Positions 1 through 9,785 of a DNA stretch of 64,000 nt are shown here, in pieces. Location: positions 1,957,662-2,021,661 of the forward strand of contig OX155967.1 of assembly GCA_944548615.1 (NCBI GenBank), read 5' to 3'. Made by a program: the position numbers and the translations under genes. This DNA is from Micropterix aruncella. Taxonomy: Eukaryota > Arthropoda > Insecta > Lepidoptera > Micropterigidae. The first letter of the stretch is position 1. Every line of letters starts with the position of its first letter. The notes under the pieces were generated by a model. It was not told the origin of the DNA, did no database searches, and saw nothing but the letters and a program-made list of their open reading frames with translations.

Positions 1-564
1 CTGTGTCTCTTTGTCAATGTCTTCAGCCGATCTGAAACAAAAACATAATAAGTTTAGTGTGAGATCTGTCTTTGTATTTCGTTCCCAAGCTTCTCTACAT
101 CGGGCTTGATGTTGCTGATGAATAAACGAAGGTATTTTCAAGATTTTCATGTGTTATCCTTGTAAGAGGTTTTGATTTATTAAATTTCATAATTGAAAAA
201 ATCTGATGTGGATAAATCTTCGAATGGTTAGAATAAATCTTCGAGTCGTATTTTTGAAAGTTAAAGGAGCACCAATCGCTTTTTTTTGTTGGGGTTGATC
301 ATTCATTGGAGAAGTCATAAAACTTTATTAGATATTTCTACCACCTTCATGGGTTGAAAATCAATTAAGAGAGTGGAGAATGGTTCAATTATCATAAAAT
401 GCCATTCTCCTCTTAAACTGAAAAATGGTTTTGTATTTGACACTCCCTTTGTTTTTGAGTAGTTGCATCTTGAGCATGTCTCAAGACGGTTGTTTCGAAG
501 TAGTTTTTGAAAATATTTAAAAAATTTATATTTCAAAATACTCCCGTTACATTACATTACATTT

Positions 565-630
565 ACGTCGTGTCCAATCGGTGGCTAAAAACCGCTCTTG
601 GACGTGTCAAAATATTTGTGTTTTAAGTAG
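565..630. repeat. Hairpin-bearing interspersed repeat, copy 1
   Basis: The short block starting CGTCGTGTCCAAT and ending near AAAATATTTGTGTT recurs at 15374-15441. It contains an imperfect hairpin (GTCCAA at 572-577 pairing with TTGGAC at 598-603, GGT with ACC inside). Family not recognised. The flanking 1-564 and 631-677 hold no gene that I can support. Confidence 0.6.
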
Positions 631-677
631 AAAGTCTCATTACTACTTTAATCTTTACTTAAGCATATAAAGCTTGC

Positions 678-1060
678 ACCATGGAGCAGTGGAAAAGGGT
701 CCTCTGGACAGATGAGTACAAATTTGAAATTTTCGAAATGAATCACTGCCAATTTATTCGCATCAGCAAACTTTGGGCGTCTGGCTAGGAGAATAATATA
801 ATAAACAGTGTTTGGCTGCAATAGATAAGTTGGGGGAGGTACTATAAAGGTTTGGGGTTGTTTTTCGGCGAATGGGGTCGGACTCTTGGTCAGAATTCAT
901 GAGAATGACTGCAGATGGCTATATAAAAACATTGACCCTTCAGGCTTTGGCCCCTCAGCCGATTGACAAGTTGCTGTCCCAAAATTTTTTTGTAAAAATT
1001 AGTAAAAAAACTGAATCAGGACACTGTCTCACCAAAACATTAATTACTGCCAAACCACTG
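678..1060 (+). pseudogene. Tc1/mariner-type transposase fossil
   Basis: Conceptual translation gives the Tc1-family signature WKRVLWTDEYKFEIF, followed after stops and frameshifts by VKVWGCFSANG-like and TADGYI-like blocks. These match the region around the second and third catalytic motifs of Tc1 transposases, in family order. There is no intact frame and I cannot find terminal inverted repeats, so this is an old, dead internal fragment. The frame changes near 780 and again near 870. No neighbouring gene appears to depend on it. The stretch 1061-1843 is AT-rich, with short open frames that I cannot assign. Confidence 0.7.
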
Positions 1061-1843
1061 TACCCATAATTAAAATGAAACATATTAAGATAATAAATCA
1101 TAATAAAATAAAACAAATTAAATTAAAATAAAATTAAAACGGGGCCGTAACGCTGAATCGTGTTGTGGCCGATATCGGCCAATCGGGGCCTGAGGGGTTA
1201 AGACAGTATGCTGTTCCATCTGGATGTCGTTTGATAATGAATCCCAAGCAAATTTGATTATGAATCCCAACAATCCCAAGCAGATAAAAAAAATGGACCA
1301 AAAAGAATGTGCTGGGGTCCTTGATTTGTCTGATTGCCCTGTCTGAATCTGTCATTTTTTATGGACTCTTTTAAGGTATCAAAAATTTTTATGCACCGTT
1401 TCGACCAAGCTTGTTGGCGCATTTGCAATTTGTTTTTTAATTAATTCTTTGGGTATTTTTGTTAGTCAGTGTTCGAGACACTAGCCTTAATATTTTTCTA
1501 CGAGAAATTAGAGAAGCATACTCAAAGTCAACAACAAAGATCAACAAGAATGGCGGAAAGGAAAATTTATGTAATTCCTCACGTACATACAACCTTTGTC
1601 AAAATACAGTTGTATTTCATCACTCTCCAAATTTTTTGTATCTTAGAATTTCAATTAAAATTGACCAAAATGTACACGGATTTGACAAAAGCTAAAAATA
1701 GCCCTAAATCAATGTAGGTCGTGTAAAGATTGAAATGGATTTGCTTCATAGAATAATCTCGTAATATATGTCATTTATGTACTTATACTTTTTCTTATGT
1801 AACCAACCCTTTTATTTCTTGTATATTTATATTAAATCGGGTA

Positions 1844-4800
1844 GGGGAAGGGGTGGTAGATTCGGCCATGGGGTAGATTCATCTTTCGTATCCTACACAG
1901 CCCTAGTTTGTATATACCGCCAAATTTTTGCGTAGTTATGTTGGTAATGCATCATTCCTGATGGTGGGAACTGTCACAAGCGGTCGCAGTAGCGGGTTTA
2001 TTTATCAATAAATGATTAAAAGTTTCTGCTATAAAAGGTAAGTTTTTTGTCTGTCGTAGAAGTTCATAATTTGTAATTTTGTGAAGCATATTAAGTATGA
2101 TAAAAATGCACAGCATGCAGCACTAATTCATAAATGATGTCAATATGAAAGCTAACCTAAAATGCTGACCATGTTTTACTTTTTTATTTAAATCTGTTGG
2201 AATCTCATGCGGGGAAGATTCGGCATAAGCGGCTGGGGTACTTTCATCCAGCGGACGAAGGTACCCCATCAATGGAATAAAAGAAAATTTTTATTTCTAT
2301 GGTAACGTATTATTTTATTTGTTCAGATGCCACGTACATATGTATGCAAAACCAACCGCAGGGACATCAATGAGAATAATATGAAAGAAGCGATTCGTAA
2401 TTCTTTACGAAAAGTTGTCAGTGTTCATGAAGCTGCAAGGCGGTATGGAGTTAAAAGATCTACATTGCAGTCGAGAATAAAGACCTTGCTAAAGAAAAAA
2501 ACAATAGATGAAGTCTTATCTACTATTGACAGAGATTCTGGGAATGAAAGCAGTGATGAAGAGAAAAAATATAGGAGTAAATACACTGTTAAACAAGTTT
2601 TTACAATTTCTCAAGAAAGGGAACTTGTGGAATATATCAAGAAATCATCCAATCTGAATTACGGGTTGTCATATCAACAAGTGCGAAAATTGGCCTATGA
2701 ATTTGCACAAATATTACCAGATTGCGTAACACCAACCAATTGGAGAGCAAGTCAGTTGGCAGGTAAGTTATTATATTTTTGTTTTTATCGATAATGATAC
2801 CTAATTACCATATGGATTTAAATTGCAGGAATTGAATGGCTGAAAGGCTTCATGTTAAGAAATCAACAATTGTCTCTAAGAAAACCTGAGAGTACCAGCC
2901 TGAATAGAGCCATGGCATTCAATAAAGACAGATTGGAGGAATTTTTTTCCAACTACGTCAAAGTCTTGGAAAAGCATAAATTCAAACCAGAGCAAATATA
3001 TAACTTGGACGAGACTGGGATACAAACAGTAATGAAACCAGTAAAAGTTGTCTCCACACGTGGGAAAAAACAAGTTGGGCAGGTAGCTTCAGCTGAACGT
3101 GGAGAATTAGTCACCTTTGTTGGTATAATCAGCGCCATTGGGGGAACAATTCCACCTGTTTTTGTTTATCCTCGCATTAGAAATGTGAATGACTTTTTGG
3201 ATGGTGCTCCTATTTCCAGTATCGCATTAGGAAACAAATCGGGTTGGATGACATCGGAGTTATTTATATCAGTTCTCAAACACATAGTTGAACACACCAA
3301 TTGTTCAACTGAGAAGAAAATATTGTTGTTGATCGACAATCACGAATCACACACATCATTTGGAGCAATCCAGTATTGCAGAAGCAATGGTATAGTGCTG
3401 TTATCCTTCCCCCCACATACCACACATCGTCTTCAACCCCTAGACATTGCAGTGTACGGGCCTTTTAAAGCTTGCCTAAATGTCGCTTTCAATGATTACA
3501 TGCTCACACAGCCTGCCAAAATGATAACCATTAGGCAAATAGCTCAACTTGCCAGTAGAGCCTTTGATAATGCATTCAGCAAAAAAAACATAATAAGTGG
3601 TTTTGAAACACCAGGCATTTGGCCCCTTAATAGGCTGGCATTTGACGACAATGATTTCATGCCCAGCACAGTCACTGACAATTCCAACGTTGAAGACAAC
3701 AGTTTAACTACTGAAGTGGAACCTGTTGCTATTCCTTCAACTTCCAGACAGGACAGCATAGAAGAAACAAACCAAACCACCCCACCTCCAACTACTAGCT
3801 ATGATCATGATGATGTTAATACCAGTGTGGAAGCAGCAGAACCCCAGACAGAGATAGCCCTTTCATTTTCAAAAGATAAGGAGCCCATTGTAATTGAAAC
3901 CCCTTCTGTTTCTCAAAGGACCAAACTTAAGATCAAAGTTTCAAGATCACTAGAAGAATTGAGACCGTACCCAAAAGGAGCTGGAAAAAAGAAGAGGAAC
4001 AGAAAAATTCCATCAAAATCTTATGTATACACAGATACCCCGGTAATGAAGATGAAGGAAAATATTGAAATAGAGAAAAGGAGAAAAGAAGAACTAAAAA
4101 GAAATAAAGGAACAATAAAAAAGCTGTTCCCAATTAAACCGGTTCCAAAGAAAATCTTGAATGAAAGCTCAAGTGATTCAGACAGGTCAATGAAACTTGT
4201 CGACACCTCTGATGGTGAAGAGTTTTTGTCCAGCTCGGATGAATTACCTTTGCCTACCAACTTGCCTAATTGCAATGATTTTTGTGTTGGTGATTGTGTA
4301 ATGGTCAAGTTCGCCACTAAGGCAACCATTTGCTATTATATAGGGCACATTTTGAAAAACACAGGTTGCCAAGAATATGAAATAAACTTCTTGAGGCGAA
4401 AAAACAAATCTAACACATTTATGCATCCTCAGGTAGAAGACATCAGCATTGTGAAGAAAACAGATATCATTGCAGTTTTGTCACAAGCAAGCAAACTGTC
4501 AACAGCCAGGACATCTTCCCTGTACATTTTTAATTACAATTTTGAAGGACTTAATGTCCGTTAGATCTAAGATTTTTTCTGCTATACTTTTTTCTCAATA
4601 CTTTTTCTTTGTTTTTTTATCGTTTCTTGTATTTTGTATTTTCATGAGTTCACTTTTGTTCAATAAAAACATTTGATTTACCTTTGTATGTTACTTATTA
4701 TAACTAGATGAATGTACCCCACCCTATAGCCAAAACTACCCCACTGGTGGGGTACAATCGCCCATTTGCAAGCTTTTTTTAAAAATTAAATTCGAAAAAA

Positions 4801-4948
4801 AGTGTTAACGTAAGAGAGTTGTTACTTGCGGAAAACATAGATAAAAGTGCAGATTAACTTTTGCATATACCAGTTTTTAAATTGGTGGCTGATTTTGAAA
4901 ATTACGTGCATTATTTGCATAAGTAGCCGAATGTACCACCCTCTCCCC
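1844..4948 (+). mobile_element. Complete Tigger/pogo-type DNA transposon
   Basis: Both ends are visible. The terminal inverted repeats lie at 1844-1866 and 4926-4948 (23 bp, 20 identical positions, beginning GGGGA) and are flanked by TA at 1842-1843 and 4949-4950, the TA duplication expected of the Tc1/mariner/pogo superfamily. Subterminal blocks rich in GGGGTA occur at about 1870, 2210-2270 and 4715-4760 in opposite orientations. Inside is one spliced transposase gene with its own polyadenylation signal AATAAA at 4662-4667. The element is 3105 bp. Structural integrity suggests recent or ongoing activity; that last point is inference. Confidence 0.9.
2327..4564 (+). CDS. Tigger/pogo-like DDD transposase, two exons
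   Basis: The gene encodes a DNA transposase acting on the surrounding inverted repeats. Exon 1 is 2327-2762, intron 2763-2828 (GTAAGT...TTGCAG, 66 bp), exon 2 2829-4564, giving 723 aa with codon 146 (Gly) split 1+2. Residues about 17-55 form a pipsqueak/CENP-B-like helix-turn-helix (VHEAARRYGVKRSTLQ). The catalytic triad is D206 (NLDETG), D315 (LIDNHESH) and D351 (LQPLD), a DD35D arrangement typical of Tigger/JERKY-type DDE_1 enzymes. Residues 400-590 are acidic and Ser/Lys-rich. Residues about 630-695 (VGDCVMVKF...YYIGHIL...YEINFLRR) look like a small SH3/Tudor-like barrel. No stops or frameshifts are seen. The start is chosen because it gives the complete HTH. Host domestication is possible, but the flanking inverted repeats favour a live transposon. 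Confidence 0.92.
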
Positions 4949-5089
4949 TACATGTTTTCTTTATCTATACGTAATATTTTATCCTATCATTTTAGTAAAA
5001 ATATTGAAAGTAGTTTAGTTGTGAGATAACGCCAGTTTTATCTCAAAAAACAAAGGAAGTGTATTTTGTATGCCTAGATACAGAATGTT

Positions 5090-5220
5090 CGGAGACAGAA
5101 TGTTCGATTCTATGGGTTATGTTTATGTTTCCTTATTGGTTATGTAACTAATTACAATTTATATATGTATGATCGCACTGATAGCTCAATACCCAAATGT
5201 AAATAAATAAATAAAATCAG
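5090..5220 (+). repeat. Probable LINE 3' tail
   Basis: A short non-coding block ends in a (TAAA)n run at about 5202-5216, the usual form of a LINE/SINE 3' end. No coding part is visible. The next 5221-5480 is locally GC-richer, with repeated GGCCG motifs, and was not identified. Confidence 0.35.
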
Positions 5221-5479
5221 TTGTCACCCTAAAAGTAGCCAAGATTGATTTCATCTGAATATTCATTTCATAAATAAATTCAATACGCAGGGCGCATTCA
5301 ATCTCAGCTGGTGACCTCGGCCGAGATTTCAATTTCGGTCGAATCAAATTCAATCTTGGCCGGCGACCGAACTTGTTTGGGTTTCATTACACAACGGCCT
5401 CGAGCGACGAGGTTTGTTTCTCGGCCAGCTCGGACGGCTTGGCGTTAATATTTGATTAAAATGTATGGTAGAGTTTAAG

Positions 5480-5755
5480 TGTTATTAGTGTAGCTTGTAT
5501 ATGAGGTTTTCACAATGTTATTTCGGCCCAACAAGGCATCTGTGTACCAAATATCAAGTCTCTGAGACAAATATTTCGAGATTGATATATCACTAGTGCA
5601 CCGCCTCGTGAAGTGATTTCAACCACAATCTTTTCAATTCTTGCAATGACCAAATAATGCATGCATTCGAAATGTCAGCTCAATCGGATTAAGCGTTCAG
5701 GCGCTATTGTGGAGGAATACATACAGACAGACTTCAATCTGGTAATGGTATTAAT
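5480..5755 (-). repeat. Interspersed repeat related to the 32.1-32.7 kb tandem
   Basis: The reverse complement matches the 278-bp unit present twice at 32141-32696, including the blocks CCGATTGAGCTGAAATTTAG, ATTCCTCC.AGATAGCGCC and GCCTTGTTGGGCCGAAA. Only one unit is present here. Type unknown; no inverted repeats or coding sequence seen. 5756-6098 is AT-rich, with nothing recognised. Confidence 0.65.
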
Positions 5756-6098
5756 CTCAGTCAGAACAAGATGTTCACACAGGTTTTTCTCGCTGTGAAA
5801 ATTCACGGTTAATTCGCCGTGTCGTCAACTAAGAAATAAGAAATAGGAAAAATTTATTTTCAAAAACCCGATCTGGGTATAGAAATTACATATCAAATAA
5901 AATTGGTATTTCTACAAATAAAATTACATTTCAAATTATAAAAAAGTCTATAAAAAACTAATATTGAAAAAAAACCATAGAGATTCATAAATAACAAAGA
6001 CATAAAAACTAGAAAAATAAAAATAAACAGAAATAATGAGAAAACATAGGGAATCAGCAATTCAATAACGAAAATATATGAAAACAAAAAAAATAATA

Positions 6099-6738
6099 GG
6101 GTTGTCGACTACAGCGGGCGAGCCCTGCACCTCAGGAAGATTTAACGATTAGTCGTTCTATCTCCCTGGAGTGAACGCAGAAGACATTAGGACAAAACAG
6201 TCCACCGTCTAGAAGAGGCCAACGCCTTAACCGCGAGATAGCCAGGAGTGTCACCCTGCTGGCCTACACTCTCACCCTTACTTCCAATTGTGACCAGATT
6301 ACTCCGGTCTCTCGATTGGTTACGAGTTCGAGGTCGCTTGCGCGGTCCTCTCCCTTAAGAAGCGGTGAAACGGTGTATTACCGAATCTATCGCGGACCAA
6401 AGTCCTTTGCCCGGCTGTTCACCCAGGATCGGATAGCCGATGGTCGTTTCAAGAGCAGGTCCGCGACCACCCCCGCTCTATAGGAAACAGTACTGCTTCC
6501 AGACTCCTCCGACTGTTAGTCAGAGTGCACAGTCGATTGGCTTACGCCGCACGGTGCGCAGACCGTCCAGGAGCGCCAGAAGGTTGATTCCCAGGGGAAA
6601 CTAACCATAAGGCCAGAGTCCTACCCAGGCTCGCATTTCATGTGTGGAGGCCGTCTGTTAGGTGTTGACCCATGAGTGTGACCAACCCTGAACAGAATAA
6701 GTCTTTGTGGCCAACTCAGCAAGGGCCCATTAACTCCC
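6099..6738 (+). repeat. R600 repeat, young subfamily, copy A
   Basis: The copy starts at GGGTTGTCGACTACAGCGGG and ends at CCATTAACTCCC. Three close copies (41988-42666, 46903-47548, 55668-56262) share these ends except where truncated. It is GC-rich against an AT-rich background. A foldback element abuts its 3' end. Family unidentified; see findings. Confidence 0.75.
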
Positions 6739-6867
6739 GTGTCGTCAGTGGGGTGTATATGGATCACTATGGAAGCTCGTCCATAGACACGGCGGCGGCG
6801 GAGTCATCTTTTCCGCTGTGTCCGTGGACAAGCTGCCACAAAGATCCATATCCCATTGACGACACGG
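6737..6867. mobile_element. Foldback MITE-like element
   Basis: The arms 6737-6765 and 6843-6867 (CCGTGTCGTCARTGGG...ATATGGATC) are inverted repeats with a 4-nt gap. The inner part also pairs (6780-6797 with about 6819-6836), so nearly the whole 131 bp can fold back. It sits exactly at the 3' end of R600 copy A. 6868-7320 beyond it holds no recognisable gene. Confidence 0.6.
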
Positions 6868-7379
6868 CGAATTAACAATGTTTTTTCACAGAGAAAAAAA
6901 TGTGTGTGGACAAGAGGGCTCAGGGGGGGGGGTCAAAATAAATATTTCTATCATCTCGAAAAAAAATGCAGCGCATTCACAACACTTTCCCTCCTGGTTG
7001 ATAGGTTGGCCGGGAAAGTAAAAACAATGATGTACATTCATTTGTATGTGCTAATTTGAATAGATAAAACTGAAAATGAACTGAATTATATAATGAGCAT
7101 TGGTCTATGAACTATATACTTATAACTGTTCATAATAATTACACTTACAAATGAATGAATGAGTTGTTATGAATATCTGATTGAAGCGGATATTTTTGTA
7201 ACAAAGCAATGGGGTCATTATGTAGTTAAGTAGTTCCGGACACTCTTCAGCTAAAATGTGATATATCCTGTGTATTATTCAGTAGCGGGTTTTAGAGTCC
7301 GGATTTTAGCAATGAGTCATTCGAGTGCACCCAGTTTCCCTGTCTGGAAGACCGATAATTCCTGGAATATGCTATCTAC

Positions 7380-7445
7380 CCCTCATAGTGTAAGCTTGGG
7401 GGGTGGATAGCAACCCCTCATAGTGAAGTGTAAACTTGGGGAAAT
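7380..7445 (+). repeat. Short tandem duplication
   Basis: The phrase CCCCTCATAGTG...TAARCTTGGGG occurs twice in tandem just upstream of the LINE. Function unknown. Confidence 0.5.
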
Positions 7446-7506
7446 ATGCCTCCATATTCCAAGTGGAGGTATACGCCATTATTGAATGTGCGGATATCAA
7501 CCTCTA

Positions 7507-9785
7507 TAAGAACTACGCCAACCACCGTATCTATATCATATCTATATATTTAGCATAGTCCACACGAGGATGAGCGAATTCATGCACCGGAATGAGTACC
7601 TTGGAGTATCAGTTCAAAAAGGCTTCATGCGCGGCGTCTCGGGCTGCCTCGAGCACAACTCTCTCCTGGCTGCTGCCATCAAGGATGCGAGACAGCACGA
7701 ACGCCAAATCAATGTATGCTGGCTCGACCTAGAGAATGCCTTTGGGTCAGTCCGACACAGTCTCCTCCACTTTGCACTCCGCTGGTACAACTTCCCACCA
7801 GTCGTGCGTGACATTGTAGCCTCCTACTACAACTGTCTGACTTTCCATGTTAAAACGCAAGAATGGACTACCCGCTCTATACCATATTCAATTGGACTAT
7901 TTCAGGGCTGTTGCCTCTCCCCGACGATTTTTAATATAGTTTTTAATATACTTCTGGAAAGCCTGACCCAGTTTGACAGGAAGTGGGGCTACCGTTTTAA
8001 AACAGACGGCCAATACACCTCGTCGTGCCTCGCTTTTGCCGACGACCTAACTTTCATCACCAGAAGCCCCAAGCAGCTTTCCCTGCTATTACAGAAAGTG
8101 GAGCTTTTCTGCGACTGGTCAGGCTGTATAAAAGTGAAGCCCTCCAAATGTTTTTGCCTTGGACTCGCCCGCATGGGCACAAAATTTACATCCTATGACC
8201 CCAAATTGGTCTATAAGGGCTCTAATATCTCCCTTATAGACCCAAACAATCATTTCAAATTCCTCGGCAGAAAAATCACCCATCAGGGAAAAGACGTCTC
8301 GGGCGATCATGTTATAGAGCATTTCAAAAGTTGCCTGGCGAAAATAGATGCCTTGCTAATTTCTGGCCCTCGTAAGGCCTGGATCTATGACAATTATCTA
8401 ACGTCACATTTATCATGGCCCTTTCTTATTTACGATTTTACCAAAACCCAACTGTCCCGTCTAGATGCGCTGGTGACAGCTAGTTTAAAATCCTGGCTGT
8501 CCTTAGCCAAACCAGCTGACCCCTCGACTCTCTTCAGGTCCAAACAAAATTTTGGGCTAGCGCTTAAACTGCCCTCTCTGCTCTACGCCAACTCCAGAAT
8601 AACCAAAAATTCGATTCTGTGCAATTCCAAAGATCCGGCAATATCGAAGCACGTAATAAGTGGCCGTAGTGATTCAAATGATCTACAAGCCCGCGTAGAC
8701 TTCCACAAAAAGTTCCTTACTGGAATCAGCCAGAATGGCACTGGTCTGGGGTATGGCAGTACAACCACGAGCGACGTGGACTTGAAGAAGTCTCTTTTGC
8801 GGGGAGATTACGACAGCAAGAGTATGGCTCATGCTATTGGCCTTCAATGCCAGAATGATTGGACAACAATTGGGGACTTTTGCATTCCGCCTCCAATGCA
8901 CTGGAAGGTAATGCTCTATGACTGGACGCCAGAGATGCTGAAATTTTATTTGAATGCCTTTCAGCATACACTTCCAGACCCCAGTAACCTCGCTCGTTGG
9001 AGCTTTGCCGAGGATAGTTCTTGTCCCCTCTGTAGCAATACCCCTTGCACAGCTAGACACATTCTAGCTGGCTGCAAGGTGGCCTTAGATCAAGGACGGT
9101 ACACTTACCGCCATGACAAAGTTCTCGCTGTTATTCGCGAGGTAATTAGTCTCTCAGTGGCTCGTGCCAACAAGGGTTTGACAGTATCCTCCAAACCCCC
9201 AATACAGTTTGTGCGGGATGGCTCTAAAGGCAAAAAACATTTAACTACAAAACCTTTCTCAATAATCGAGAAAGCTACAGATTGGATTCTGGAGGTTGAT
9301 TCGGTCTCTAAGCAGTATAAATTCCCTGAAAGTCTCGGATGCACAGCCCTCCTTCCAGATATAACTCTTTACTCTCTATCTCGGAAGGTGGCTCTTATTG
9401 TAGAATTAACTGTTCCATGGGAATCAAATATCCCAAAAGACCACGAGTACAAATTAAATAAATACCATGATCTTGCAAATGCCGTAACCCGGAACGGCTT
9501 CACTGTTCACCTTCACGCGGTGGAAGTTGGCGCTCGTGGCCTGCCAGCTAAATCTCTATTTCACCTCTTTAAAGATCTTGGCCTTTCCAGAAAAATAATC
9601 AACTCTTTCTTAGAAAAATTATCTAAAACTGCGATTTGCGCATCTCAAATTCTATGGCTTCGAAGGGGGAGTGAATGGGTGGCAAGGTGAACGCTCACAT
9701 GTGGCAAGACAGCTGTCCTAAACCTACCACAGCCGGTTCGTAAGTCCGGAATCCACTGCTCACCCCCCAGAAGTGTAAAAAATAG
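7507..9785 (+). mobile_element. 5'-truncated LINE with restriction-like endonuclease
   Basis: Reverse-transcriptase homology begins just after a stop at 7507-7509, upstream of the first ATG at 7570 (an IFSIVHTRMSEF-like block belongs to RT motif 1), so the intact ORF starts inside the RT domain and the 5' part of the element is missing or decayed. The body runs through the ORF and about 95 bp of 3' sequence. The domain order RT, then CCHC, then PD-E nuclease assigns it to the early-branching R2/NeSL/HERO-like LINEs. Confidence 0.8.
7570..9690 (+). CDS. Reverse transcriptase + restriction-like endonuclease polyprotein (partial)
   Basis: This 706-codon open frame without stops encodes the C-terminal two thirds of a non-LTR retrotransposon protein that nicks DNA and reverse-transcribes its RNA at the nick. 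Visible RT motifs are QKGFMRGVSGC (16-26), the first catalytic Asp at 53 in CWLDLENAF, GCCLSPTIFN (113-122) and FADD with Asp 158/159. A CCHC knuckle follows (C485, C488, H497, C502), then RHD (514-516), PD at 596-597 and VELTVPWE with Glu 612. These form the PD-(D/E)XK-type endonuclease of R2/HERO-like elements. The ATG at 7570 is not a natural start because RT homology continues upstream. HERO-like assignment rests on the ELTVPWE signature and is tentative. Confidence 0.85.
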   Translation: MSEFMHRNEYLGVSVQKGFMRGVSGCLEHNSLLAAAIKDARQHERQINVCWLDLENAFGSVRHSLLHFALRWYNFPPVVRDIVASYYNCLTFHVKTQEWTTRSIPYSIGLFQGCCLSPTIFNIVFNILLESLTQFDRKWGYRFKTDGQYTSSCLAFADDLTFITRSPKQLSLLLQKVELFCDWSGCIKVKPSKCFCLGLARMGTKFTSYDPKLVYKGSNISLIDPNNHFKFLGRKITHQGKDVSGDHVIEHFKSCLAKIDALLISGPRKAWIYDNYLTSHLSWPFLIYDFTKTQLSRLDALVTASLKSWLSLAKPADPSTLFRSKQNFGLALKLPSLLYANSRITKNSILCNSKDPAISKHVISGRSDSNDLQARVDFHKKFLTGISQNGTGLGYGSTTTSDVDLKKSLLRGDYDSKSMAHAIGLQCQNDWTTIGDFCIPPPMHWKVMLYDWTPEMLKFYLNAFQHTLPDPSNLARWSFAEDSSCPLCSNTPCTARHILAGCKVALDQGRYTYRHDKVLAVIREVISLSVARANKGLTVSSKPPIQFVRDGSKGKKHLTTKPFSIIEKATDWILEVDSVSKQYKFPESLGCTALLPDITLYSLSRKVALIVELTVPWESNIPKDHEYKLNKYHDLANAVTRNGFTVHLHAVEVGARGLPAKSLFHLFKDLGLSRKIINSFLEKLSKTAICASQILWLRRGSEWVAR

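Noticed and set aside
1459..1717. Two overlapping plus-strand frames of about 80 codons
   Set aside because: No domain, AT-rich composition and no splice or promoter context.
4021..4329. 102-codon minus-strand frame
   Set aside because: Antisense to the Ser/Asp-rich tail of the Tigger transposase; shadow frame.
8683..9060. 125-codon minus-strand frame
   Set aside because: Antisense of the RLE-type LINE polyprotein.
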